Shown: positions 43,126 through 52,415 of the stretch, piece by piece
Layout of the letters: each line of letters starts with the position of its first letter
How positions within the stretch are numbered: position 1 is the first letter of the stretch
Source of the DNA: Nocardioides currus
GTDB lineage: Bacteria > Actinomycetota > Actinomycetes > Propionibacteriales > Nocardioidaceae
DNA: 64,000 nt
Direction: 5' to 3'
Assembly (NCBI RefSeq): GCF_003057875.1
Contig: NZ_PYXZ01000002.1
Location: forward strand, 62,254 to 126,253
Notes under the pieces: generated by a model
The model's input: only the letters and a program-made list of their open reading frames with translations
What the model was told of the DNA's origin: nothing
The model's database searches: none
Position numbers and translations under genes: made by a program

Positions 43126-44439
43126 ATGGACACATCTCGGGCTCACTGCACCTTCATCCCGCCCTATCTCCTCGAGCGGGTGGGCGCCGCCGACGCGCTC
43201 GTGCTCGACGAGCAGCTGCGGCTGCGCCGCAACGCGCGCGCGGCCGAGCCACGCACCACCCGCGCGGCAGCGGTGGACGAGCCGGCGTGGACGGTCCACG
43301 ACGCCGACAACACGACCACCCTGCCCGGGCGCGCGGTGCGATCGGCCGGCAGCGAGCCGTCGGGCGACGAGGGCGTGGACGAGGCGGCTGCCGGCATCGA
43401 GGGAACGCTGGCGATGTTCGCCGACGGCTTCTCCCGCGACTCCTACGACGGGGCCGGTGCCCCCGTCAGCATCACCGTCCACTACGGCCAGCGCTACGAC
43501 AACGCGTTCTGGGACGGCGAGCAGCTCGTCTTCGGTGACGGCGACGGCGAGGTCTTCGAGCGCTTCACCAAGGCCGCTGATGTGCTGGCCCACGAGTTCG
43601 GCCACGCCGTCACCGAGCACACCGCCGGCCTCGTCTACGAGGGCCAGTCCGGCGCCCTCAACGAGTCCGTCTCCGACGTCTTCGCCGCCTGCTTCAAGCA
43701 GCACTTGGCCGGCGAGTCCGCTGCCGACGGCGACTGGCTGATCGGTGAGGGCATCTTCGTCGCCGGCATCCAGGCCCGCGCCCTGCGCGACATGGCCGCT
43801 CCCGGGACGGCCTACGACGACCCCAAGCTCGGCACGGACCCCCAGGTCGGCCACATGGACGACTACGTCGAGACGGCCGAGGACAACGGCGGTGTCCACC
43901 TCAACTCCGGCATCCCCAACCGTGCCTTCCAGCTCGCGGCGACCGCCATCGGCGGCACGAGCCTCGAGGGCGCCGGCCAGGTGTGGTACGCCGCGCTCAC
44001 CTCGGGCGACGTCGCGTCGACCGCCGACTTCGCGGCCTTCGCGGCCGCGACCGTCGCCGCGGCCGGCGAGCACGCCGCGGCCGTGACTGCCGCGTGGGAG
44101 CAGGTCGGCGTGACCGGCGCGGCTTCCTCGATCCCGCAGCCGGGTCCGGTCCCCGTCGGGACCGCGGGCGTGGTGCGAGTCAAGCGGTCGGGCGGGTTCG
44201 CCGGTCGCACCGAGGAGGGCATCGTCACGCTGAGCGACGCCGACGACGGGGTGCGGAGCCTCGTCGAGCGGGTCGACCTCGACGCCGCCGCGGCCGGCGC
44301 AGCGGCGTACAAGCAGATGCCCGACATGTACGTCTTCACGTTCCAGATCGACGACGGCGACCCGGTGACGCTGCCCGAGCAGGTCGTCACCGGCGACCTG
44401 GGCGAGCTCGCCACGCTGGTGCTCAGGAACCAGGCGTGA
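43126..44439 (+). CDS. M4 metallopeptidase, protealysin-like, fused to an emfourin-like domain
   Basis: A 437-residue zinc peptidase with no signal peptide, so it is probably cytoplasmic. CTFIPPYLL at residues 8-16 matches the short protealysin propeptide. The catalytic domain has HEFGH (156-160), the third zinc ligand Glu180 in NESVSD (19 residues later, as in thermolysin), and the [10 protein letters not shown] site that includes the active-site His. The last 90 residues ([13 protein letters not shown] ... [16 protein letters not shown]) resemble emfourin, a protein inhibitor of protealysin, usually encoded beside the protease. Here it appears fused, so the enzyme may be self-inhibited. TAGACA 6 nt upstream suggests a leaderless mRNA. 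Confidence 0.88.
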   Translation: MDTSRAHCTFIPPYLLERVGAADALVLDEQLRLRRNARAAEPRTTRAAAVDEPAWTVHDADNTTTLPGRAVRSAGSEPSGDEGVDEAAAGIEGTLAMFADGFSRDSYDGAGAPVSITVHYGQRYDNAFWDGEQLVFGDGDGEVFERFTKAADVLAHEFGHAVTEHTAGLVYEGQSGALNESVSDVFAACFKQHLAGESAADGDWLIGEGIFVAGIQARALRDMAAPGTAYDDPKLGTDPQVGHMDDYVETAEDNGGVHLNSGIPNRAFQLAATAIGGTSLEGAGQVWYAALTSGDVASTADFAAFAAATVAAAGEHAAAVTAAWEQVGVTGAASSIPQPGPVPVGTAGVVRVKRSGGFAGRTEEGIVTLSDADDGVRSLVERVDLDAAAAGAAAYKQMPDMYVFTFQIDDGDPVTLPEQVVTGDLGELATLVLRNQA

Positions 44440-44442
44440 ACC

Positions 44443-45135
44443 TCAGGCGCTGAGGGCCCGATCGATCGCCGCCTGCACGTGCAGCGTGGTGCACGGCATC
44501 GCCGGCAGCTCGATGTCGGCCTGGCGGATCAGCAGCTCCAGCTCGGTGCACCCCAGCAGGATCGCCTCCGCCCCGGCGTCCCACAGCTCCTCGGTGATCG
44601 CCACGACCCGGCGACGGGTGGCGTCGACGACGTCGCCGTGCACGAGCTCGTCGTAGATCGCGGAGTTCAGGGTCTCGTGGTGCTTCGCCTCCGGCACGAG
44701 CACGGTCACCCCGTGCTCGGCGAGGCGGTCGACGAAGAACGAGTCCTCCATCGCGACCGTGGTGCCGATCAGGCCGACCGTGGTGTGGCCCCCTGTCGTG
44801 CAGGCCTCGGCGACGACGTCCCCGAGGTGCAGCAGCGGGATGCCCACGGCGTCGGCCACGACGTCGGCGACCTTGTGGAAGGTCGTGGTGCACAGCAGCA
44901 GGAAGTCGGCGCCCGCGCGCTCGACACCGCGACCGGCCTCGGCCAGCAGCTCGCCGACCTGGTCCCAGCGCTCGTGCTCCTCGAGGTCGGTCAGCTCGGC
45001 GAAGTCGACGGTGCTGAGCACCAGCCTCGGCGACGACAGCCCGCCCAGCCGCTCCTGCACGCCGAGGTTGAGGTCGCGGTAGTAGACGGCGCTGGATTCC
45101 CAGCTCATGCCGCCGATGAGTCCGATTGTCTGCAC
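44443..45135 (-). CDS. aspartate/glutamate racemase family protein
   Basis: A 230-residue cofactor-independent racemase. GLIGGMSWESSAVYYR at the N-terminus is typical of the aspartate racemase branch (YgeA/RacX-like). The two catalytic cysteines are in LLLCTTTFHK (about residue 82) and LLGCTELELL (about 195). It interconverts L- and D-amino acids, with aspartate, glutamate or other acidic residues as usual substrates. It converges on the M4 peptidase gene with a 3-bp gap. GTG start; a GAGACT hexamer 7 nt upstream fits the local leaderless pattern. Confidence 0.9.
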   Translation of the reverse strand: MQTIGLIGGMSWESSAVYYRDLNLGVQERLGGLSSPRLVLSTVDFAELTDLEEHERWDQVGELLAEAGRGVERAGADFLLLCTTTFHKVADVVADAVGIPLLHLGDVVAEACTTGGHTTVGLIGTTVAMEDSFFVDRLAEHGVTVLVPEAKHHETLNSAIYDELVHGDVVDATRRRVVAITEELWDAGAEAILLGCTELELLIRQADIELPAMPCTTLHVQAAIDRALSA

Positions 45136-45148
45136 GAGCCGAAGTCTC

Positions 45149-45889
45149 TCAGACCCGGTGGACCTTGTGCGGGGCTGCCTGAGCGACGGGCTTGATCACC
45201 AGCTCGTCGATGTTGACGTGGGCGGGCAGGGTCGCGATCCAGCGGACGGCCTCGGCGACGTCCTCGGCGACGAGCGGCTCGGCGACCCCTTCGTAGACCT
45301 TCTCGGCCGCCGCCCGGTCGCCGCCGAAGCGGACCAGCGCGAACTCGTCGGTCCGGACCATCCCGGGCGCCACCTCCGAGACCCGGATCGGCTCGCCGTT
45401 GAGCTCGAGCCGCAGCGTCTCGGTGACCGCCCGGGTGCCGTGCTTGGCCGCCGTGTAGCCGCCGCCGTTCTCGTAGGTCACCCGCCCGGCGATCGAGCCG
45501 ATGTTGAGGATCAGCGCCTCCCCGCTCGCGCGCAGGGCGGGCAGCAGCGCCTGGGTCACCCGCATCAGCCCGACGACGTTGACGTCGTACATCGCGCGCC
45601 ACTGCTCGGGGTCGCCCTGCTCGACCGGCTCGGACCCGAAGGCCCCGCCGGCGTTGTTCACCAGCACGTGCACGACGTCCAGCCGTGCGGCCAGCGCACC
45701 CACGGAGTCGGCGTCGGTGACGTCGAGCGCGATCGCCTCGCCGCCGATCTCGGCCGCGAGGGCCTCGATCCGGTCCGTACGGCGTGCGGCGCACACCACC
45801 CGGAACCCCTCCGCGGCGAGGGCGCGCGCGGAGGCCGCACCGATCCCGCTCGATGCTCCGGTGACGACGGCGATCCTCTGGTCGGTCAT
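45149..45889 (-). CDS. SDR family NAD(P)-dependent oxidoreductase
   Basis: A 246-residue classical short-chain dehydrogenase. VVTGASSGIGAASARAL holds TGxxxGxG, VNNAGGAFGS the NNAG motif, NIGSIAGRVTYENGGGYTAA the catalytic Ser and Tyr with YxxxK (YTAAK). The shape resembles YdfG/serine-3-dehydrogenase enzymes, which oxidise 3-hydroxy acids; substrate unproven. The ATG at 45889 is chosen (CAGGAT hexamer 7 nt upstream) rather than ATG 45898 or the further upstream start. It is 13 bp upstream of the racemase on the same strand. Confidence 0.88.
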   Translation of the reverse strand: MTDQRIAVVTGASSGIGAASARALAAEGFRVVCAARRTDRIEALAAEIGGEAIALDVTDADSVGALAARLDVVHVLVNNAGGAFGSEPVEQGDPEQWRAMYDVNVVGLMRVTQALLPALRASGEALILNIGSIAGRVTYENGGGYTAAKHGTRAVTETLRLELNGEPIRVSEVAPGMVRTDEFALVRFGGDRAAAEKVYEGVAEPLVAEDVAEAVRWIATLPAHVNIDELVIKPVAQAAPHKVHRV

Positions 45890-45933
45890 GGGTCCCATCC
45901 TGCCGGGTGCCGTTTCCCTGATTGGATGCACCC

Positions 45934-46812
45934 GTGATCATCGCGGCGGCAGACGGCTCGGCACTCGGCAACCCCGGACCGGCGGGATGGGCGTGGTACG
46001 TCGACGACACGTGCTGGGCCTCGGGCGGCTGGCCCCACGGCACCAACAACATGGGCGAGCTGATGGCGGTGCTCGACCTGCTCCAGCAGACCGCGCACCT
46101 CGACGACGACCTTCTCGTCTACTGCGACAGCACCTACGTCATCAACGCCATCACCAAGTGGATGGCGGGCTGGAAGCGCAAGGGCTGGAAGACCGGCGCC
46201 GGCCAGCCGGTGAAGAACGTGGAGCTGATGAAGGCCCTCGACGCCGCGATGCGGCCCACCGTGCGGTTCGAGTGGGTCAAGGGCCACGCCGGGCACTCCC
46301 TCAACGAGGCGGCCGACGCGCGGGCCAACGCCGCCGCATCGGCGTACCAGCGTGGTGCCACGCCCGACCCCGGGCCCGGGTTCGCCGGCAGCAGCACCGC
46401 CCACCCTGCCGCGACCGTGGGCCAGGTCGAGGAGGAGCCCGACCTCTTCAGCGACCTCGGCGCGGACGCGGCGGCCACCGACGAGGAGCACGTCGTCGAG
46501 CTCGAGCGCTCGCTGCTGAGCGACGAGGTGCGCTCCGACCGCGCCGCCGTGGCCGCGCTGCTGCACCCGCAGTGGCAGGAGATCGGCGCGTCGGGGCGCC
46601 TGTGGGAGCGCGACGCCGTGCTGGACGAGATCGGGCCGCTCACGGTCCCGGTCACCCTGGACGTCATCACCGTCTCGCGCCTGTCGACGGACGTGATCCT
46701 GCTCGTGTGGCGCGCCTCCGACGACGACGGCACCCGCCTGCGCAGCTCGGTGTGGCAGCGCACCGGAGGGCAGTGGCAGCAGCGCTTCCACCAGGGCACC
46801 GCCGAGGCCTGA
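45934..46812 (+). CDS. ribonuclease H family protein with C-terminal NTF2/DUF4440-like domain
   Basis: A 292-residue two-domain protein. Residues about 1-140 are an RNase HI: AAADGSALGNPGPAGWAW (first Asp), NNMGELMAVLDLL (Glu), VYCDSTYVINAI (Asp) and EWVKGHAGHSLNEAADARAN (last Asp plus the GHAG loop), so the DEDD site is complete. After a Pro/Ala linker, residues about 190-292 form a SnoaL/DUF4440-like domain (LERSLLSDEVRSDR, LLHPQWQEIG, WQRTGGQWQQRFHQG). It should cut RNA in RNA:DNA hybrids. GTG 45934 is preferred over TTG 45922, giving the usual VIIAAADG start. Confidence 0.87.
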   Translation: MIIAAADGSALGNPGPAGWAWYVDDTCWASGGWPHGTNNMGELMAVLDLLQQTAHLDDDLLVYCDSTYVINAITKWMAGWKRKGWKTGAGQPVKNVELMKALDAAMRPTVRFEWVKGHAGHSLNEAADARANAAASAYQRGATPDPGPGFAGSSTAHPAATVGQVEEEPDLFSDLGADAAATDEEHVVELERSLLSDEVRSDRAAVAALLHPQWQEIGASGRLWERDAVLDEIGPLTVPVTLDVITVSRLSTDVILLVWRASDDDGTRLRSSVWQRTGGQWQQRFHQGTAEA

Positions 46813-46815
46813 GCT

Positions 46816-46831
46816 CCACCCGTCGGGGTGG
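46816..46831 (+). terminator. weak hairpin after the RNase H gene
   Basis: CCACCC, GTCG loop, GGGTGG; a 6-bp stem just past the stop codon, no T-tract. Only weakly supported. Confidence 0.25.
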
Positions 46832-46925
46832 GGTGAGGGTGCCGACGACCCACAGGACGGTAACGGGCGACCCACAAACGAGGCGTACGACCACGGCGAT
46901 CCACGACCGGTGTTGGGCTGCGCGG

Positions 46926-49900
46926 GTGCGAATCCTCCCCTCCTCCCGTCTCCGTCGAATCCTCGTCGCGACCACGCTGCTGCTGCCGGCTCTCGGCACC
47001 CTCGGGCTGGTGAGCCCGGCCAACGCCGCGGTCACCACGTTCACCAACTCGGCCCCGATCGCCATCCCGCAGTTCGGCAACGGGGCTCCCTATCCGTCGA
47101 CGATCGCGGTCAGCGGACTGGCGACGAACGTGAAGAACGTCGAGCTGACCCTGACCGACATCCGTCACGAGATCTCGTACGACGCCCACGTCATGCTCGT
47201 CTCCCCGACCGGGCGGAACCTGACGGTCGTGTCGGACGTGTACTGGAACAACCAGTCGCAGGCGCGGACCTTCACGTTCGCCGACGGGGCGCCCGCCCTC
47301 ACGTCCGGTCGGCCCGGTGCCGCCCCGACCGGGCGGTATGCGCCGACCGACCTGGGTGGACCCAACACGTTCCCGGCCCCGGCTCCCGCCCAGTCGGGTG
47401 CGACGACCTTCGCCGGCGCGTTCAACGGGACCAACCCCAACGGGACGTGGCAGCTGTTCGTCTACGACGACATCGGGGGAGGGGCCGGCAACATCGGGTC
47501 GTGGAGCCTGAAGATCGACGCGGGCATCCCGCAGGTCGTCACCTTCGGCACCACCGCGCCCAACCCGGCTCGCGTCGGCGACACGTACAAGCCGACCGCG
47601 ACCTCCGACGCCGGATTCCCGGTGACCTATTCCGTGGCTGCGTCCACCACGAACAACGCCTGCCGCCTCGCCGACGACGACCAGACGCTGTTCTTCCAGC
47701 ACAGCGGGACGTGCGTCGTGGCCGCCGACGCGGCCGGTGACGTCGACCACGACCCGGGCCGCGCCACGCAGACCATCACGGTCGTCGCCGCCCAGTCCGA
47801 CCTGGCCACGCTGGCGATCAGCCCGCTGAACGCCTCGACCACCGCCGGCCAGCCGGTGCCCTACTCGGTCCAGGGCACCGACTCGAGCGGCAACGCCATC
47901 CCGGGCCAGCAGGCGACCTACTCCTTCACCCCTGCCGGCGGCGGAGCGTCGACCGTCTGCCCGAGCGGAGCCTGCGCCCCCGTGAGCGCCGGCACCTACA
48001 CGGTGACCGCCAGCGCGCCCGGCAAGACCGGCCCGGTCACCTCCTCGACCACCCTCACCGTGCTGGCCGACGACGTGGCCGCCCTGTCGATCACCCCTGA
48101 GGACTCCGCCACCACCGCCGGCACCCCGGTGCAGTTCACCGTCGGCGGCATCGACGAGTTCGGCAACGCGCTGCCCGACCAGACGTCCGCCAGCACGGTC
48201 GTCGCCACGCCGGTCGGCGGCGGCACGCCCGTCACCTGCGCCTCCGGGCTCTGCGACCTCACCGTCGCCGGCGTCTGGTCCGTCAGCGCCTCCCAGTCCG
48301 GAGCCGGCGCGCCCGCCTCCGACGCCACCACGCTGACGGTCGCGCCCGCTGCGCTCGACCACGTCGAGCTCGCCGGTGACGCCACCACCGTGGCCGGGAC
48401 GCCCGTCGTCTACACCGTGACGGCCTACGACCGGTTCGACAACGTCCGCCAGGGCGCCGCGACCGTCACCGCGACCCGCGGGGCGACCACGATCACCTGC
48501 CCCAACGGCGTGTGCGCCCCGACCACCGCCGGCACCTGGACCGTCCAGGGCACCGTCGGTGGCGAGACCGACTCGGCCGACCTCGAGGTCACCGCCGGTC
48601 CGCTGTCGAGCCTCGTCGTCTCGCCGGACGTCACCACCGTGACGCCGGGCACCGACGTGACCTACACGGCCGCCGGCGCCGACACCTACGGCAACAGCCT
48701 CGGTGACCGCACCGCGACCAGCGCGTTCAGCCTGCAGCGCGCCGACGGCTCGGGCTCCTCCGTGCCGTGCCCCGACGCCGTGTGCACTCCTGGTGCCCCC
48801 GGCAGCTTCCGCGTCACGGCCACCGACGGCTCCGTGTCCGGCACGGCCACGCTCGTCTCGGCCCTGCCCTCGGTGAGCCTCGAGCTCGGCGCGCTGCCGA
48901 CCTCGACGTACGGCGACGGCATCCCGCTCTCCGCGACGGCCACCAGCCCCGACGGCGCACCCAGCGGGTCGGTGCAGTTCAACCTCGACGGCAGCCCGGT
49001 CGGGTCGCCGGTCGCGGTCAACGGCTCTGGCGTCGCCACGGCTCCGGCGCTCACCGGCGTCCACGCCGGCACCCACATGGTCTCGGCGACCTTCACCGCC
49101 ACGCCGGCGGGTGCCTACGACACCGCGACCACGACCCAGAGGTTCGTCGTCGCCCAGGCGCCGACCACCACGAAGCTCGCGGTCACCTCGTCGCTCACCG
49201 CGACCGTGGCCTCCGCCGCCGGCACCCCCGGCGGGGCCGTCACCTTCGCGATCGACGGCGCCGACGTGGCCACCGTCCCGCTGACCGGGGGTACGGCGAC
49301 CTGGCAGGGCGACAACACCGGCGGGCCCGACTCGGTCGTCACCGCGACGTACTCCGGAGCTGCCGACTTCCTGTCCTCGGCCGTCTCCACCGCACGTCAG
49401 GACCCGAAGGTCCAGGCGACCCTGTCCGGCACGGCTCGCAACGGCTGGCACAACCAGCCCGTCACGGTGACCTTCACCTGCGCCCCCGGCTCCGCGCCGG
49501 TCACCTGCCCGGCTCCCGCGGTGATCGACAAGGAGGGCGCCGGCCAGACGGTCACCCGGACCGTGGTCGCCGCTGACGGCGGCATCGCGGTCGTCACCAG
49601 CGCGCCGGTCTCACTGGACCTCACCGCGCCGGACGCCCGCACCGTCGGCGTCGAGGCCGGACGGGTCTACAACGGCACGGCCCCGGACGCCGCCTGCGCG
49701 GCGACGGACGCCCTGTCGGGCCTGGCGGACTGCACGGTCGTGACCAGCGGCAACCGCCCCGGCACCCTCCGCACCACCGTGACGGCGACCGACCTCGCAG
49801 GCAACACGACCACGGCCGCGACCACGTACTCGGTGCGTGACCTCTGGATCACGCGCAGCGAGCAGGTCGGCGGCGCCTGGAACGTCCCGATCGGCGGCGG

Positions 49901-50123
49901 CCGGATGCTGCAGCTCGTCGACAGCGGCTTCCCGGTGGTCAAGGCCAAGGGCGACCTCGCGGCCAAGGACTTCCGGTTCGCCGGTCGGCTCGACGGCGTG
50001 GGCCACTGGACCAGCCGGGTGCGGGTGCCGGCCGGCGTCCGACCGGGCAAGATCCTCAAGCTGACGATCAAGCGCGACGACGGCTCCGTCCAGCGCGTGA
50101 GGATCCGGGCCGTCCGCCGCTGA
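46926..50123 (+). CDS. large secreted P-domain/Ig-like repeat protein
   Basis: A 1065-residue exported protein. RRILVATTLLLPALGTLGLV then SPANA|A is a Sec signal. Residues about 35-200 look like a proprotein-convertase P-domain (AVSGLATNVKNVELTLTDI, HVMLVSPTGRNLTVV, NPNGTWQLFVYDDIGGG, GSWSLKI). About 205-280: one Ig/cadherin-like unit. About 285-660: four invasin-like Big-1 repeats, each with a CxxxxC loop (CPSGAC, CASGLC, CPNGVC, CPDAVC). About 665-850: Ig-like 3 domains (SGSVQFNLDGSPVG). The end (DLWITRSEQVGGAW...) is unrecognised. No LPXTG or C-terminal helix, so it is probably released or loosely bound. It may be an adhesin or surface-layer-like protein. Confidence 0.8.
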   Translation: MRILPSSRLRRILVATTLLLPALGTLGLVSPANAAVTTFTNSAPIAIPQFGNGAPYPSTIAVSGLATNVKNVELTLTDIRHEISYDAHVMLVSPTGRNLTVVSDVYWNNQSQARTFTFADGAPALTSGRPGAAPTGRYAPTDLGGPNTFPAPAPAQSGATTFAGAFNGTNPNGTWQLFVYDDIGGGAGNIGSWSLKIDAGIPQVVTFGTTAPNPARVGDTYKPTATSDAGFPVTYSVAASTTNNACRLADDDQTLFFQHSGTCVVAADAAGDVDHDPGRATQTITVVAAQSDLATLAISPLNASTTAGQPVPYSVQGTDSSGNAIPGQQATYSFTPAGGGASTVCPSGACAPVSAGTYTVTASAPGKTGPVTSSTTLTVLADDVAALSITPEDSATTAGTPVQFTVGGIDEFGNALPDQTSASTVVATPVGGGTPVTCASGLCDLTVAGVWSVSASQSGAGAPASDATTLTVAPAALDHVELAGDATTVAGTPVVYTVTAYDRFDNVRQGAATVTATRGATTITCPNGVCAPTTAGTWTVQGTVGGETDSADLEVTAGPLSSLVVSPDVTTVTPGTDVTYTAAGADTYGNSLGDRTATSAFSLQRADGSGSSVPCPDAVCTPGAPGSFRVTATDGSVSGTATLVSALPSVSLELGALPTSTYGDGIPLSATATSPDGAPSGSVQFNLDGSPVGSPVAVNGSGVATAPALTGVHAGTHMVSATFTATPAGAYDTATTTQRFVVAQAPTTTKLAVTSSLTATVASAAGTPGGAVTFAIDGADVATVPLTGGTATWQGDNTGGPDSVVTATYSGAADFLSSAVSTARQDPKVQATLSGTARNGWHNQPVTVTFTCAPGSAPVTCPAPAVIDKEGAGQTVTRTVVAADGGIAVVTSAPVSLDLTAPDARTVGVEAGRVYNGTAPDAACAATDALSGLADCTVVTSGNRPGTLRTTVTATDLAGNTTTAATTYSVRDLWITRSEQVGGAWNVPIGGGRMLQLVDSGFPVVKAKGDLAAKDFRFAGRLDGVGHWTSRVRVPAGVRPGKILKLTIKRDDGSVQRVRIRAVRR

Positions 50124-50141
50124 GCGGTCCCTCGCAGCATC

Positions 50142-50179
50142 CCCGACGAGCCGTCGCCATCGTGCGGCGGCTCGTCGGG
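50142..50179 (+). terminator. terminator hairpin after the secreted repeat protein
   Basis: CCCGACGAGCCG and its exact complement CGGCTCGTCGGG (12 bp) around a 14-nt inner part, then CCTT. A strong stem 18 bp after the stop. Confidence 0.65.
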
Positions 50180-50291
50180 CCTTCCGGGCACCTGCCATCC
50201 CCAGGGGTGGGCAGGGAATCGTCCGCGCGCTGTCAGTGTTGGAGCCTGATGGCCCCCGGACATCGGGTGGTCGAGGACGAGAGGATGCCGC

Positions 50292-51545
50292 GTGGATCGC
50301 GTCGCGATGATCAGCCTGCACACCTCCCCGTTGGACCAGCCGGGGACCGGTGACGCCGGTGGGATGAACGTCTACGTCATCGAGCTCTCGCGCCGCCTCG
50401 CAGCCCAAGGCATCGCCGTCGACGTGTTCACGCGTGCCACGTCGTCCGAGCTGCCGCCGGTCGTCGAGGCCTTCGACGGCGTTCACGTCCGCCACATCGC
50501 CGCCGGGCCCTTCGAGGGCCTGACCAAGGGAGAGCTCCCCGGTCAGCTCTGCGCGTTCGCCCGCGAGGTGCTGCGCGCCGAGGCCAGCCAGCCGCAGGGC
50601 CACTACGACGTCGTGCACTCCCACTACTGGCTCTCGGGCCAGGTCGGTGCCCTGGCGCGCGACCGTTGGGGCGTCCCACTCGTGCACACGATGCACACGA
50701 TGGCCAAGGTCAAGAACGAGGCGCTCGCGGTCGGCGACACCCCCGAGCCGCTGGCGCGCGTGATCGGTGAGGAGCAGGTCGTCGAGGCCTCCGACCTCCT
50801 GATCGCCAACACCGACCTCGAGGCCAAGCAGCTGATCGACCTCTACGCCGCCGACCCGCACCGGGTCGAGGTGGTGCACCCGGGCGTCGACCTGTCCGTG
50901 TTCCGGCCGCACGACAAGGCGGTCGTACGCCGCGAGCTCGGACTGCCCGAGGACGCGATCGTGCTGATGTTCGCCGGTCGGATCCAGCCGCTCAAGGCGC
51001 CCGACGTGCTGCTGCGGGCCGTGAGCGTGCTCCTCGACCGCGACCCGTCGCTGCGCTCGCGCCTCGTCGTGCCGATCGTCGGGGGTCCGTCTGGCAGCGG
51101 CCTCGAGCACCCGGAGTCCCTGGCCCAGCTCAGCGCCGAGCTCGACCTCGACGACGTGGTGCGGTTCGTGCCGCCCGTCGCCCAGCCCGAACTCGCGCGC
51201 TGGTGCGCCGCGGCGACCGCCGTCGCCGTGCCCTCTTTCAACGAGTCGTTCGGGCTCGTGGCCGTCGAGGCCCAGGCCACCGGCACTCCCGTCGTGGCCG
51301 CGGCCGTGGGCGGGCTGACCACCGTCGTGGCCGACGGGCGCAGCGGGCTGCTGGTGCCGACGCACGACGCCCACGACTGGGCCGACGCGCTGCGCCGGCT
51401 GATCGACGACCCCGCGCTGGCTGCCCGGCTCGGCGCCGGTGCCCTCGAGCAGGCCCGGGACTTCTCCTGGGAGCGGACCGCCGAGCGCACGCTCGAGGCC
51501 TACCACGCGGCACGCACGCTGATGCGTGATGAGATGTCGGTGTGA
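50292..51545 (+). CDS. mshA: D-inositol-3-phosphate glycosyltransferase (mycothiol synthesis)
   Basis: A 417-residue GT4 enzyme that adds GlcNAc from UDP-GlcNAc to 1D-myo-inositol 3-phosphate, the first committed step of mycothiol. MshA landmarks are all present: [20 protein letters not shown] (as [12 protein letters not shown] and GDAGGMNVY), [41 protein letters not shown] and [19 protein letters not shown] with the E-x7-E donor site. The start is GTG with GAGG upstream. It is coupled to ybjN-like downstream by GTGA, the arrangement seen in mycobacteria. Confidence 0.95.
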   Translation: MDRVAMISLHTSPLDQPGTGDAGGMNVYVIELSRRLAAQGIAVDVFTRATSSELPPVVEAFDGVHVRHIAAGPFEGLTKGELPGQLCAFAREVLRAEASQPQGHYDVVHSHYWLSGQVGALARDRWGVPLVHTMHTMAKVKNEALAVGDTPEPLARVIGEEQVVEASDLLIANTDLEAKQLIDLYAADPHRVEVVHPGVDLSVFRPHDKAVVRRELGLPEDAIVLMFAGRIQPLKAPDVLLRAVSVLLDRDPSLRSRLVVPIVGGPSGSGLEHPESLAQLSAELDLDDVVRFVPPVAQPELARWCAAATAVAVPSFNESFGLVAVEAQATGTPVVAAAVGGLTTVVADGRSGLLVPTHDAHDWADALRRLIDDPALAARLGAGALEQARDFSWERTAERTLEAYHAARTLMRDEMSV

Positions 51546-52048
51546 GTGCGGCAGAGGTCATCCGGGGCTATCTCGACGCCAACGAGATCGACTACGCGAT
51601 GGCCGGGCCGGCGAGCTTCTCGCTGACCCTGCCCGGCGAGAAGAAGCTCCAGACGCCGGTGCGCCTCGACGTCGGTGAGCACGCCCTCGGGGTGCACGCG
51701 TTCGTGTGCCGCAACCCCGACGAGAACCACGCCCGTGTCTACCGCTGGCTGCTCGAGCGCAACCTGCGGATGTACGCCGTCTCGTTCGCCGTCGACCACG
51801 CGGGCGACATCTACCTCGACGCCCGCCTGCCGCTCGCGAGCGTCAGCGACGACGAGCTCGATCGGCTGCTGGGCTCCGTGCTCGCCCACGCCGACGAGTC
51901 GTTCAACGCCATCCTCGAGCTCGGCTTCGCCAGCTCGATCCGCAAGGAGTGGGAATGGCGGATCTCGCGGGGTGAGTCGACCGCCAACCTCGAGGCGTTC
52001 CGCGGCTGGCTCGAGTCGGGCGACGAGCCCGCGCCGCCCGTCGACTAG
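51542..52048 (+). CDS. YbjN domain-containing protein
   Basis: A 168-residue protein with the YbjN fold (type III secretion chaperone-like). [55 protein letters not shown] and [17 protein letters not shown] are the typical blocks of the actinobacterial member that follows mshA. YbjN proteins are linked to stress response and to chaperone-like binding; the target is not known. The GTG overlaps mshA by 4 bp, so it is co-translated. The tail is Pro/Ala/Glu-rich and disordered. Overlaps DUF1304 on the other strand by 4 bp. Confidence 0.86.
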   Translation: MSAAEVIRGYLDANEIDYAMAGPASFSLTLPGEKKLQTPVRLDVGEHALGVHAFVCRNPDENHARVYRWLLERNLRMYAVSFAVDHAGDIYLDARLPLASVSDDELDRLLGSVLAHADESFNAILELGFASSIRKEWEWRISRGESTANLEAFRGWLESGDEPAPPVD

Positions 52049-52398
52049 CGGCTGATCAGCACGGCGGCGAGCGCGACCACGGCCGGCACCGCCTGCACGA
52101 AGAGGATCTTGGTGCCGACCGTCGCAGCGCCGTACACCCCGGCGACGATGACGCAGCCGAGGAAGAAGACCTTGAAGGGGAGGTTGTCGTCGATCAGCCC
52201 CCAGGCGAGGCCGGCGACCAGGAAGCCGTTGTAGAGCCCCTGGTTGGCCGCGAGCGCCTTGGTCTCCTCCGCGAACTCCGGCGTGAGGTTGAACGCGCCG
52301 CGCCCGGCCGGCTTGGTCCACAGGAACATCTCGAGGACCAGGAAGTAGGCGTGGAGGGCGGCCACGAGGCCGACGAGCACGTTGGCGACGACTGTCAT
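52045..52398 (-). CDS. DUF1304 family membrane protein
   Basis: A 117-residue integral membrane protein with four hydrophobic segments: VLVGLVAALHAYFLVLEMFL, GLYNGFLVAGLAWGL, VFFLGCVIVAGVYGA and AVPAVVALAAVLI. ALHAYFLVLEMFLW and ANQGLYNGFLVAG are the DUF1304 signatures. No function is established. It is preceded by the EamA transporter on the same strand, 17 bp away, so it is probably co-transcribed. Confidence 0.85.
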   Translation of the reverse strand: MTVVANVLVGLVAALHAYFLVLEMFLWTKPAGRGAFNLTPEFAEETKALAANQGLYNGFLVAGLAWGLIDDNLPFKVFFLGCVIVAGVYGAATVGTKILFVQAVPAVVALAAVLISR

Positions 52399-52415
52399 GC
52401 CCGCAGCATGGCAGG

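Noticed and set aside
42955..44073. Extension of typA upstream
   Set aside because: The open frame runs antisense through the M4 peptidase gene; TypA starts at [16 protein letters not shown] as in the family.
43126..44439. M4 peptidase as a secreted thermolysin
   Set aside because: No hydrophobic signal peptide at the N-terminus; the short CTFIPPYLL propeptide fits protealysin instead.
47780..48870. DNA-level tandem repeats
   Set aside because: The repetition is at the protein-fold level (Ig-like units); the nucleotide units are diverged and not a repeat array.
46134..49451. A 1105-codon open frame on the minus strand
   Set aside because: It is antisense to the secreted repeat protein; its translation is Arg/Gly/Val low-complexity typical of high-GC shadows, and it has no domain.
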